This document shows positions 28,001 through 36,247 of a stretch of 64,000 nt of DNA, in pieces (positions within the stretch are counted from its first letter, which is position 1; each line of letters starts with the position of its first letter). The position numbers and the translations under genes were made by a program. The DNA is from Glycomyces luteolus. GTDB lineage: Bacteria; Actinomycetota; Actinomycetes; Mycobacteriales; Micromonosporaceae. The DNA lies in NCBI RefSeq assembly GCF_027622875.1, contig NZ_JAPZVP010000003.1:6627-70626 (forward strand), given 5' to 3'. The notes under the pieces are model-generated. The model was given only the letters and a program-made list of their open reading frames with translations, had not been told where the DNA came from and did no database searches.

Positions 28001-31000
28001 TTCCGGCGCGAACTTCAATAACGATTCCGGGCCCACCGGTGACCTCGTGCGTATCTCCCGTTCCAACGACGTCGCCCGCACCGAATACGTCTACGACACC
28101 GCCGGACGCGTCACGGCCGAGGTCTTCGTCGTCAAGGACGAGGAGCAATGGCGCACCACCACCGCTTACGGTGGCAACGACGACTACTGGCAGACGACCG
28201 TCACACCGCCTGAAGGGGCGTCAGCCTCTGGCACGCTCACCGACGCGCGCGGCCTCGTCGTCGAGGCCCTCCAGTACCACGGCAACACCCCGGCAGGTGA
28301 GCCGGACCGGACGCATTACACCTACACGCCTGCAGGTCTGCTGGAATCCGTGACGGACCCGGCCGGACAGCAGTGGAGCTTCGGATACGACCTGCGCGGC
28401 CGCCAAATCACCGCCGACGATCCCGACACCGGGCACACCAGCATGACCTACGACGACGCTGGACAACTGGTCACCACCACCGCCAATGCCGGGACGAGCG
28501 CCGAGACCACACTGTCGTACGAGTACGACGCCCTGGGCCGCAAGACGGCGAAGTGGGAAGGGGCAGTTGACGGCGACAAGCTCCTCTCAGAGTGGACGTA
28601 CGATACCGCCTCTGCATACGGGAAGGGCGCACTGCACAAGTCGATTAACTACGTCGACAACCAAGCCTGGACCACCGAGTACCGCCGCTACGACATCACT
28701 GGGCAACCCACTCAAGTCCTGACCACGCTGCCGTCGGCCGCGGGCAGCCTCGCCGGCTCCTACTACGAGGCGTTCACCTACCACCCCGACGGCAGCATGA
28801 AGACCTCGGTCGCCAGTGCCACCGCCGGACTTACGTCCGAGACCATGACCTACGGCTACGACGCCATGGGGCAGCCCTCGCGGGTCGCAGGCAACAGCTC
28901 TACCTTTGGCGCGGCCCAGATCTACGTCGACGAGGCCCTCTACTCCCCGTACGGGCAACTGCTGCAGCTGCGCCTCGGAGACCCTGCCGACGTCGGCGGC
29001 ACTTCCGGACAAGCGTGGCAGACCTGGATTTACGAGGAAGGCACCGGACGGCTCGCGGAGTTCTACTTCGACAAAGACACCGCCGGTGAATTCGATGGCA
29101 CCAACTACGGCATCGCCGCCCTCTCCTACGAATACGACCAGGCCGGCAAGATCACCTCGATCACCGACCAGCCCGTGCACAACGCCGACGCGCTCCAACC
29201 CGAAACCCAGTGCTTCCAGTACGACTACCTCAACCGTCTCACCGAAGCATGGGCGCAATCCGGAGCCGACGCCTGCGCCACAACCCCGACCGAAGAGGCC
29301 GTCGGCGGACCCGGCGCATACTGGTCCTCCTACCAGTACGACCTCTCCGGCAACCGCACCGCCGAGACTCGATCGACCGTCGCGGGGCGCTTCACCGACA
29401 CGTACACCTACGAGACCGACAGCCACGCCCTCACCTCGATAGCCACCACCGAGAACGGCGCAGACCGCACCAACTACACCTACAACGAAACCGGCTACGC
29501 GACCTCCATATCCCGCGCCGGCGATCTCTCAACCCTGGAATGGAACAGCTCCGGCCGCCTTAAGGCTGTCAAAAATGGCGAGAAAACCACGAGCTTCTAT
29601 GACGATGCCGAGGGCAACCGGCTCGCCCGCAAGGACCCCGATGGCAGCATCACCGCCTGGGTCGCCGGGTACGAGCTGCACTACGACGCCACCGCCAACA
29701 CCAAACAGGCCACCCGCTACTACACCCACGGCGGCAACGTCATCGCCCAGCGCGTCGGCATCGGCGACATCCTCTTCGTCGCAGGCGACCACCACGGCAC
29801 CGGACAATGGATCGTCAACGGAGGCACCCTCACTGCTACCGTGCGCCGCTTCGACCCCTTCGGCAACGAACGAGGTCTCACCCAAGGCACCTGGCCCGAC
29901 GACCGCGGCTTCATCGGCGGCATCGACAACACCACCACCGGCCTGACCACCCTCGGCGCCAGAGAATACGACCCCACCACCGGCCGATTCGTCTCCGTCG
30001 ACCCCATCGCTGACTACGCCAATCCGCAACAGCTCAACGGCTACGCATACTCCAACAACAACCCCGTCAATCTCTCTGACCCCTCCGGGCTCTGCGCAAC
30101 CGGGCCCAGTGTTGACCCCGACACCTGGCAAGGCCCTTGTGCAGGAACCGGGCCGAGCACCGGCGGCAGCGAGCCGAGCGGAGGCCCCGCCAGCGACCCC
30201 GTCGCTGTCGCGGTAAGTGACGGCGACACGATCTGGGGAGAGCAATACGACGGGGATGAAGGGGGATGCGTCTATGTGCTCCAAGGAGCAGTGGGCGTTC
30301 CGTGCGACATGTGGGAAGGCGACCTCCAAGACCTTGTAAACGAGGTTGAGGAGTATCTATACGAAATTGGGGAGAACCCCGACCAATACACCGAAACCTT
30401 TGACCCAACTCAAATTGCTTGGGCAACTACTGATCTCTGCCATGGCGGGTCCGATTTCAATTCGATGGTTGCCGACAACTGTCAGATGGAGTACCTCGAA
30501 ACCCTCGACGACCAACGAATGATGCTCGACCAGGCATGGGCAACCGACGCCGCCGAACGCAACCCGATGGCAGGCGCGCTTATCGCAGACCTCTCGGGGG
30601 GCATCTTGCAGGCGGGGAGCGCATCGTTCACGGCCCCTTGGATGAAAGGCACTATCGGTCTCAGGTCTTACTTCCGAAACTCCTGCAAATCTTTTGAGGC
30701 CGGAACACTGGTCGTAATGGCCGATGGGACTGCTAAGCCAATTGAGGAGATCCTGCCGGGCGAGCAGGTGCGTTCCATTGATTTGGAGTCTGGCGAAGCG
30801 ACTAGTGCAACAGTCTCGGATACATTCACTACACCCGAGCAACTCCGAAACATTGTCAACCTAGGTTTCGATCATGACGGTGACGGAGAGGCTGAAAGCG
30901 ATATTTCGTCCACTGCAGGCCATGCTTTCTGGGCAATAGATTCGAGTGATACTTCCAGGCTGCTGTCTTCAGGTACTTGGATGCTGGCGAGCGAGCTATC

Positions 31001-31445
31001 AGCAGGATCGTTGATCAAATCAGTCAGCAGCGGTTGGGTGCAGACGGTCGAAGTCGGCCAATCTATCGAGTCGGTCGCCACGCATAATCTCGCAGTTCCG
31101 AATACCCACAACTATCTTGTCCGCGTAGGAGGCAGCGATGTTCTTACTCATAACTGCAGCGCGGATAGTATTCGTTCAGCTTTCGGCAAGTTGGCCAAGG
31201 GGGACTCCAAGTACACCAGATTGGTTGACAGCGAGGATGAAATGAGGGCGTTCTTTGATAAATATGTCTGCACCTGCAACGGCGCCGTGAAGAATGCGAC
31301 GTACAAAGACGGAACAATTCAAGAATGGCTTCTTACCGATGGCACAGTTGTAAAATGGAAAGACTGGTCGGGTTCGGGAGGGGTTACAATCGAATTTCAG
31401 TACGGAGGAACAGGTAGGTGGAGGAAGGTGCATCTTGCCCCATAA
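25005..31445 (+). CDS. Rhs/YD-repeat polymorphic toxin with Hint domain and C-terminal toxin
   Basis: Secreted toxin-delivery protein of 2146 residues. In order: signal peptide (LLLAMTAAAVVTMAG...AWAAD), SpvB-like N-terminal region, long YD-repeat shell, Rhs core motif (YDPTTGRFVSVDPI...NLSDPSGL, about 1655-1695), a spacer, a Hint autoprotease (SCKSFEAGTLVVMADG to VLTHNC, about 1892-2050), and a toxin tip of about 95 residues with two Cys (YVCTCNG), DGTVVKWKDW and a C-terminal KVHLAP. The tip family is not recognised; a BECR-type RNase is only a guess. The GTG at 25005 follows GAGGAGG; TTG at 24999 is an alternative. Base composition drops in GC from about 30.3 kb, the variable end. Confidence 0.9.
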   Translation: MTRRLPITPDPTLLRSPYVHTSPRHRIRLLLAMTAAAVVTMAGLTTGPAWAADFQRGAQTFASNPVSSVGAAESAFDDNAADWAGGTTETGEGAGQWTATDLSSAGSWSQGGSSGAYSYSYAMRVPPAAGPTPSLALSYSSAAHDGLTSGTNNQASWIGDGWGYSPGFIERSYSGCASELEQDGNNGTDQTGDLCWDGGSPSVTMALGGINTALVLDDDSGVWHAAGDANWHIEKLGTPASATAATSERWKVTGTDGTQYFFAADPATTGSRWTVPVFGNHSGEACYKSGDFKGSRCTQAYRWMLDKVVDLNGNMTRYVYGTETGYYSPAADSTKDAVAFTRSGWLKRIEYGLRSDDPAVSATGRVQLVAGDRCLSDCYDTSGDPKESKWADTPWELNCKAGTGCEQYAPVFFSTKRLTEVQAEVWNTGAGVFDTVDTWKLTHEFKDYGDKSQVVMWLAAIRHTGHVGDGEQSTPAVEFGGTFMPNRVEDGSADPMIQRPRLTSIKNETGGVTTVNYSAPDCGVGDLPTVGESNTQRCYPAKWVPEGTYNAVDAYFHKYVVTSVAETDTTAGADTAWTFYEYSTSGGGTNVLWAWNDSEFTPDDLRTYNQWRGYTQVTTLVGDPADPEPQLRTASRYYRGMDGEPLPGGTERDVTLTSTRGDTVADHEALAGQAWEQITYDNTTVVGSTITRYWTKNTAIRAYDGGELKAWMTGPNQTMARTKLSDTSWQTVRADTTYDARGRVETLSNHGDISTSGDEMCTTTEYVDNTDKWILKAPSRIETVAVTCDQPVSRPDDVLSDVRAYYDGHDFGAVPTYARMTKSETIDGWDAGPKYATLAESTYDSLGREKTATDALGDVTTTAYTPTGAGPVTAVSTTNPLGHIDAVTISPAWGSVTSATSAAGRKTTLTYDALGRATAVWYPGQDAPTEVPNLKFSYTVSDTAPSTTTTETMIWDQSYLTEIKIFDALMRPRQTQAETYGGRLINQSEYNSYGQVVYSSGANFNNDSGPTGDLVRISRSNDVARTEYVYDTAGRVTAEVFVVKDEEQWRTTTAYGGNDDYWQTTVTPPEGASASGTLTDARGLVVEALQYHGNTPAGEPDRTHYTYTPAGLLESVTDPAGQQWSFGYDLRGRQITADDPDTGHTSMTYDDAGQLVTTTANAGTSAETTLSYEYDALGRKTAKWEGAVDGDKLLSEWTYDTASAYGKGALHKSINYVDNQAWTTEYRRYDITGQPTQVLTTLPSAAGSLAGSYYEAFTYHPDGSMKTSVASATAGLTSETMTYGYDAMGQPSRVAGNSSTFGAAQIYVDEALYSPYGQLLQLRLGDPADVGGTSGQAWQTWIYEEGTGRLAEFYFDKDTAGEFDGTNYGIAALSYEYDQAGKITSITDQPVHNADALQPETQCFQYDYLNRLTEAWAQSGADACATTPTEEAVGGPGAYWSSYQYDLSGNRTAETRSTVAGRFTDTYTYETDSHALTSIATTENGADRTNYTYNETGYATSISRAGDLSTLEWNSSGRLKAVKNGEKTTSFYDDAEGNRLARKDPDGSITAWVAGYELHYDATANTKQATRYYTHGGNVIAQRVGIGDILFVAGDHHGTGQWIVNGGTLTATVRRFDPFGNERGLTQGTWPDDRGFIGGIDNTTTGLTTLGAREYDPTTGRFVSVDPIADYANPQQLNGYAYSNNNPVNLSDPSGLCATGPSVDPDTWQGPCAGTGPSTGGSEPSGGPASDPVAVAVSDGDTIWGEQYDGDEGGCVYVLQGAVGVPCDMWEGDLQDLVNEVEEYLYEIGENPDQYTETFDPTQIAWATTDLCHGGSDFNSMVADNCQMEYLETLDDQRMMLDQAWATDAAERNPMAGALIADLSGGILQAGSASFTAPWMKGTIGLRSYFRNSCKSFEAGTLVVMADGTAKPIEEILPGEQVRSIDLESGEATSATVSDTFTTPEQLRNIVNLGFDHDGDGEAESDISSTAGHAFWAIDSSDTSRLLSSGTWMLASELSAGSLIKSVSSGWVQTVEVGQSIESVATHNLAVPNTHNYLVRVGGSDVLTHNCSADSIRSAFGKLAKGDSKYTRLVDSEDEMRAFFDKYVCTCNGAVKNATYKDGTIQEWLLTDGTVVKWKDWSGSGGVTIEFQYGGTGRWRKVHLAP

Positions 31446-32346
31446 GGCTAACGACAAATGGGTTATCCGAGGCGTGCTTCAAAGCGCCGCGGCCGACTGG
31501 ACATCGAGCTATGAGATCCTCGGTATTGCGGAGGAGGCTGCGCGGAGAAAAGATGAAATCGAAGATCCAACCGTTCTTTCAAAGACCAACGATTCCTCTG
31601 ACCATGGCAAAATTTCTAGTGCATATGGACATTGGGATGCTGAGATTATTTCTCAAGTTTTCAATGTCACACGCACCATGCTCAGCCAGGGCCTTGTAAA
31701 TGTAGGCGTAACTGCACCATTTGTCACATGGCCTGGAAATCTGGAAGACTGGCTACATGCCTTGAATGAAATTGAGCTCTCGCTCGCTTCCTGCCATGCG
31801 CATGATGATTGGTTTGACCTGGAAATTACGGAGAAGGGAATCTTGGCGTATGACAATCGCATGCTCATGATTGCATCAAAGTTGATACTTTCGGAGGGTG
31901 TAAATCGAGAAACCACCTTGATGTCAACTGAAGTGTCATATCGAAATACGGTTTACGGCTTCGACGACGATGACCGGAGCATGCTGCATCAACGTTTGTC
32001 TGAGCAGATCGTGAATGATCCAACTCAAATACTGGACTCGATAGTAGAATGTCGCGATCGCTGGTGGGAGGATAATCGTAAGCAGACGATTCGTCGTTCT
32101 ATTGCTTGCCTAAATCATTTGATCTCCCTTGGCCTGATTTATGTTGCCAATGGTGGGAGCGTGGTTTCCGTGATCGAGTTTCCAGAATCGTCTACACAGA
32201 ACGACTTGCTGCAATGGCAAGCTAACGTCTCAAGCGAAACTAAGATCCAGCTATCTGATCTTGCAAGACATATTGGTCTAGAATACTTGAGAGAGCCACT
32301 AAAGGATCGAGTGAATTTCATGACCTCGGAATGGTCCATTCACTGA
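31435..32346 (+). CDS. Candidate immunity protein of the Rhs toxin
   Basis: Soluble protein of 303 residues with no recognised domain. It overlaps the toxin stop by 11 bases (TTG start at 31435), so it is translated with the toxin. Notable segments are HAHDDWFDLEITEKG, a Trp-rich CRDRWWEDNRKQ and a hydrophobic LNHLISLGLIYV stretch. It is markedly AT-richer than neighbouring genes and uses codons such as ATA, AAA and TTG that the core genes avoid. Position directly after a toxin tip is the usual place for the matching immunity gene. No homology is claimed. Confidence 0.6.
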   Translation: MPHKANDKWVIRGVLQSAAADWTSSYEILGIAEEAARRKDEIEDPTVLSKTNDSSDHGKISSAYGHWDAEIISQVFNVTRTMLSQGLVNVGVTAPFVTWPGNLEDWLHALNEIELSLASCHAHDDWFDLEITEKGILAYDNRMLMIASKLILSEGVNRETTLMSTEVSYRNTVYGFDDDDRSMLHQRLSEQIVNDPTQILDSIVECRDRWWEDNRKQTIRRSIACLNHLISLGLIYVANGGSVVSVIEFPESSTQNDLLQWQANVSSETKIQLSDLARHIGLEYLREPLKDRVNFMTSEWSIH

Positions 32347-33050
32347 GCCTTTTTCAAACTCGCCTGCGAGATCATCCGTCGCGGCGGGCACGCCCGACGC
32401 TGGGCATTCCTCGCTACGGGCATCTTCCTGGCCGGCGATGCGCTCGTGCTGATATCTCGGGTTGACCGACGTCGCCGAATATCAGTTCGGGCTACTGGGC
32501 TCCCTCGGCGCCGTGGCGAACCTCGTCGCCTTTGCCCTGCTGTGGCCTATTCGCTCAGAAAATTGTGCGATTGCTAAACCGGCGGCCGAACTCAGTCGTT
32601 CCCGGACATTATCGGTTCCCGCCTGCAGCGAGATAGGCGTGCAGGATCGGACCGTGCCGATTACGTGCCGACGTTTTCCCGACGGTCGGTGGGTTCGCGG
32701 CATTGTCGCAGGTAGACGGATACATGTGACGAAATGGTGCACCCGCTTTGGGAGCGGAGAGTTGATTGCCTTTATGGATTCACGGCTGCACCAGCGTAAT
32801 TGAGGCACCTCTTGACGGCGCTGGTGCTGACGACGTGATGTCAGGTCGGTGCGAATTGGATCGTGCCGGCGATCGTAAAGACGCGGATGATGGCGTCTCG
32901 TTGGTCGAGGGAGAGGCGTTCGGCCGCTGGTTGCGATTGCTGACATCCAACGAGCTGACATCAACAGATCTCCGACAAGAACCCGCAACCATGCTGGGCC
33001 GGATGTAGCTTTTGGCCTGAGTTATGTCACACATCACAATATGTAGGGGC
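32347..33050. other. Right end of the island, decayed sequence
   Basis: Apart from the membrane-protein remnant at its start, no frame shows recognisable protein sequence. GC content returns to genome level. AT-rich bases (33020-33045) precede the DUF222 fragment. Confidence 0.45.
32354..32560 (+). pseudogene. Remnant of a membrane protein gene
   Basis: Two adjoining frames read like one hydrophobic protein. The first gives FKLACEIIRRGGHARRW, AFLATGIFLAGDALVLIS. After a one-base shift near 32462 the other gives LTDVAEYQFGLLG, then ANLVAFALLWPI. No start, stop or ribosome site supports an intact gene. The parent family is not recognised. Confidence 0.35.
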
Positions 33051-34220
33051 TCACGGGCCATGATAGGCTATGACCTGGGAAAACGTGGGCCGTAAATCCG
33101 TGACCTTAGACCAGTGCCGGAGGTGGTGGGCCTCGGTCCAGGCAACCGGCCGGTCGCAGCCGTGCCAGGCGCAACCATCAGGCTGCTCGAGCTCGAGCTT
33201 CCGGCGGAGCGCGGTGTTGGGGAGGCGCTCGGCGCGGCCCAGTTCGACCGCTTCGCCGGTGCGGTAGTTGAAGACGGCGGGGATGATGGCGGCTTCGCAG
33301 GCGAGGAGGCGGGCCCGGGCGACGCTGATCGGCTGGCCCTCGAGGAGGGGCAGGCGGCCGGTGTCCTTGCCCTGCAGCGTCTCGATGTCCACCGTCAAAT
33401 TGAGGGTGGCGGTGTGCCCGTGCCGGGTCGATGCCTGCGGGGAGGCACCGTAGCCGGCAAGGAGCTGGTGCAGAGCCTCGGCGTGGCGGTTCGCCTGCGG
33501 GGGCAGCACCCCGTCGGTGTCGGTCTCGTCCTGGCGGGGCGGGGGGCAGGCGGTCTTGAGGTACTTGTCGAGGAGCCGCCCGGTCTCATCGGAGAGTTCC
33601 CCGGAGAGCGACCAGAGGCCGTTGCCCTGTTCGCCCAGTTCGATCCACTGCAGGGACTGCTCGCCGAGGCTGTCGAGGAGTTCGGATTCGTCGGCCAGGT
33701 TGGCGGCCAGTTCTTCGAGGTGGCGTTGCAGGTCCTTGAAGGGCGCGTGGGTGCAGTACTGGGCGATGAGCGCTTCGGGTGTCTCGCACGTGACGGAGGC
33801 GTCGAAGGGCGAGGCGACCGGGGCCTTGAAGGGGGTGCGGGCGAACAGGCGCATCGCCGGGGTCTTCTCGAGCTGGCGGACAGCGTAGGCGACCTGGTCG
33901 ATCCGGGCTTCCCCTGTCGTTGCCGCCGCTGCCAGGAGGGGGAACGTGCTTGCGAGGCGGGCGATGGCCGCAATGGCGCCTGCGGTGTTGAACGTGAAGT
34001 CGAACTGGGAGACCAGGAGATCGCGGAGGGCGGAGAAGCCGAACGCGGAGCGGTGGAGGTTCTGCTCTTTCATCGCGATCACCGTCGACAGGACCTGGGC
34101 GTGCTGGGTGTTGATGAGGGCGGCGGCCTCGTCGAGGGTGGAGCGGATGGCTGCGGCCTGGGAGGGCCGGTCGGAGGCCAAGGGAGGGAAGGGGTTCGGG
34201 GTGGTGGTGCAGTGGCTCAT
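33051..34220 (-). pseudogene. DUF222 gene truncated inside its HNH motif
   Basis: From the ATG at 34220 (GAAGGA site upstream) about 370 residues match the DUF222 (13E12-repeat) layout: helical N-terminal part (DEAAALINTQHAQVLSTV), central DUF222 core (LSDETGRLLDKYLKTA...NRHAEALHQLL), then the first half of an HNH nuclease with the Cys pair and His-His (CAWHGCDRPVAWTEAHHLRHW). The expected GGPT...NLVLLCRxHH half is replaced by unrelated sequence that runs to a chance stop at 33051. As the nuclease motif is cut, the product should be inactive. It matches the complementary fragment at 19701-20250. Confidence 0.8.
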
Positions 34221-34660
34221 GGGTCCTTCGCCTCCGTTCCGCATTCTCGAATGATCTGGCTGTTTTCGGTTTCTTGTTCGGTAGTTCAATAATGACAGAC
34301 CAGGATGGCGGTGTCATCACCCAATGGAGTGAACATTCCATGAGGGACACTCACAGGGAGTGCCCGACCTGCCTGGGCGGCAACGCGAACCGACGAATCC
34401 TCCGGCCTTCGCCGCTCGCGCCGACACGCTGCCAGGCGGCCACAGGGCACGCCCCGACCGACTACCGCCCCTTTGTCGCTGCCCGCTTGAACTCCGCACG
34501 GCTCGCACCTCGCAGCCGAATCGAGTCCCCGCCCAACCCACCACCGCTTCGTCGCTGCCCGATCCAAATCCGGCCTCACACCGCGCCCGCATAGGCATCA
34601 CACGCACACGCAAAGCAAAGCGGGGCCGCACCTTCCGGTGCGGCCCCGCTTTGCAATCGC
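34221..34660. other. Gene-free stretch between DUF222 fragment and qcrB
   Basis: No supported coding sequence. GTCGCTGCCCG occurs twice (near 34473 and 34552), suggesting a degenerate repeat. The right end holds the qcrB terminator. Confidence 0.5.
34615..34654. terminator. Strong terminator downstream of qcrB
   Basis: A perfect 18-bp stem with loop TTCC lies just past the qcrB stop. On the reverse strand the stem ends in T-rich sequence (TTTGCTTTGC). It ends the ctaE-qcrCAB transcript. Confidence 0.85.
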
Positions 34661-36247
34661 TTAGTGCTTGCCCGACTCGATCTCGTCGCGCCGCTCGGCG
34701 CGGCCGTCCTCCGACGGCTCCTCGATCGACTTGAAGAAGCCCTTGTCGGCGGGCGGCAGCGCGCCGATGCGGTTCATCTTCTTCGGCACCACCCAGCCGT
34801 TGTACTCCAGCTCGGTGTGGCCGTGCTCGTCCGGCTCGGCCAGCGGCTGGTGCACCTCGTAGAAGCGGCCGTTCGGGTCGCGCATCAGGATGCCCGTCTC
34901 CAGGCCGTGCGCGAGGACCTCGCGGTCGTGCTGCTGCAGGCCCAGGCAGATCCGGTACGTCACGTAGTACGCGATGATCGGCATGACCACGAGTCCGATG
35001 CGGCCCGCCCAGGTCATGGCGTTCAGGCTGATGTCGAACTGCTCGGCGAACACGTCGTTGCCGCCGGAGATCACGCCGATGATCCAGAAGACCACGACCA
35101 TGACGCCGAGGCTGGTGCGGCCCGCGTTGTCGCGGGGACGCTGCAGCAGGTTGTGGTGCCCGCGGTCCTTCGTGAACCGCCGCTCCAGCGCCGGGTACAG
35201 CAGCGGCAGCATGACGGAGAGGCCCATGCCCACGATGCCCGGCCAGAACACCGGCGGCAGCGTGAAGTACGGCGGGATGCGCAGTTCCCACGCGGGGAAC
35301 AGGCGGATCAGGCCGTCCAGGTACATGACGTAGAAGTCGGGCTGCGAGGCCGAGGAGACGACCGAGACCTCGTAGGGGCCGAAGAGCCAGATCGGGTTGA
35401 TCTGGAACAGGCCCGCCATCGCCCCGAGGACGCCCCAGATGAACAGCATGAAGCCGACCTGCTTCATGACGTAGTTCGGGAACATCCGGAAGCCGACCAC
35501 GTTGTGCTCGGTGCGGCCCGGGCCGGGCCACTGCGTGTGCTTCTGCGCGAATACGAGCCCGATGTGGACCGTGATCAGCGCCAGGATCAGCAGCGGGAAC
35601 ACGAAGACGTGGATGATGTAGAGCATCGAGATCACGCTGGTGCCCGGGAACTGGCCGCCGAACAGCGCCGCCGAGGCCCAGGGACCGATGAACGGGATCG
35701 ACTCGGTCATGCCCTCCATGATGCGGAGGCCGGTGCCCGAGAGGCCGTCGTCCGGCAGCGAGTAGCCGAAGAAGCCCTCGAAGAAGCCGAGCCAGAACAG
35801 CACGATGCCGATCATCCAGTTCGTCTCGCGCGGCGCGCGGAACGCGCCGGTGAAGAAGATCCGGAGCATGTGGACCAGGATCGAGGCCATGAACAGCAGC
35901 GTCGACCAGTGGTGCAGCTGGCGCATGAAGAGGCCGCCGCGCACCTCGAACGAGAGGTCCAGGGCCGAGTGGTAGGCCTGCGACATCTCGACGCCCTGCA
36001 GCGGCACGTACACGCCGTTGTAGGTCACCTCGACCATCGACGGCTCGAAGAACAGCGCGAGGAAGGTGCCCGAGAGCAGCAGCAGGATGAACGAGAACAG
36101 CGCGATCTCGCCCAGGAGGAAGGACCAGTGGTCCGGGAAGACCTTGTTGAACAGGATCCGGGCCGGGAGCGCGAGCTTGAACCGGTCGTCGAGCTCGCCG
36201 CCTGCCTTGGTCAGCAGGCTGTCGCTCGTGCCTTTGCGGCGTTTCAC
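34661..36247 (-). CDS. qcrB: Cytochrome bc1 complex cytochrome b subunit
   Basis: Menaquinol-oxidising cytochrome b of the actinobacterial bcc-aa3 supercomplex, in the plasma membrane. The 528 residues contain eight or more hydrophobic segments. Heme-ligand His pairs lie in FMRQLHHWSTLLFMASILVHMLR (two, about residues 110-128) and in LYIIHVFVFPLLILALITVHIG. A PEW-type quinol-site motif is replaced by NPIWLFGPYE. There is a long C-terminal cytoplasmic tail, as in mycobacterial QcrB. The GTG start overlaps the qcrA stop (GTGA). Confidence 0.96.
   Translation of the reverse strand: MKRRKGTSDSLLTKAGGELDDRFKLALPARILFNKVFPDHWSFLLGEIALFSFILLLLSGTFLALFFEPSMVEVTYNGVYVPLQGVEMSQAYHSALDLSFEVRGGLFMRQLHHWSTLLFMASILVHMLRIFFTGAFRAPRETNWMIGIVLFWLGFFEGFFGYSLPDDGLSGTGLRIMEGMTESIPFIGPWASAALFGGQFPGTSVISMLYIIHVFVFPLLILALITVHIGLVFAQKHTQWPGPGRTEHNVVGFRMFPNYVMKQVGFMLFIWGVLGAMAGLFQINPIWLFGPYEVSVVSSASQPDFYVMYLDGLIRLFPAWELRIPPYFTLPPVFWPGIVGMGLSVMLPLLYPALERRFTKDRGHHNLLQRPRDNAGRTSLGVMVVVFWIIGVISGGNDVFAEQFDISLNAMTWAGRIGLVVMPIIAYYVTYRICLGLQQHDREVLAHGLETGILMRDPNGRFYEVHQPLAEPDEHGHTELEYNGWVVPKKMNRIGALPPADKGFFKSIEEPSEDGRAERRDEIESGKH

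Larger units (their letters stand above)
20251..33050. mobile_element. Rhs polymorphic-toxin accessory island between two DUF222 fragments
   Basis: About 12.8 kb carrying a broken LamG gene, the Rhs toxin, an immunity candidate and decayed sequence. Both edges fall in the HNH motif of same-strand DUF222 genes. The toxin tip and immunity gene are visibly richer in A and T than the flanks. There is no integrase, transposase or clear direct repeat, so acquisition by homologous recombination between DUF222 copies is as likely as transposition. The edges are approximate. Confidence 0.55.

Noticed and set aside
32482-32988. Reverse-strand open frame of 168 codons in the right part of the island
   Set aside because: Arg/Pro-rich with no domain, start site or ribosome site; it looks like a chance frame over decayed DNA.
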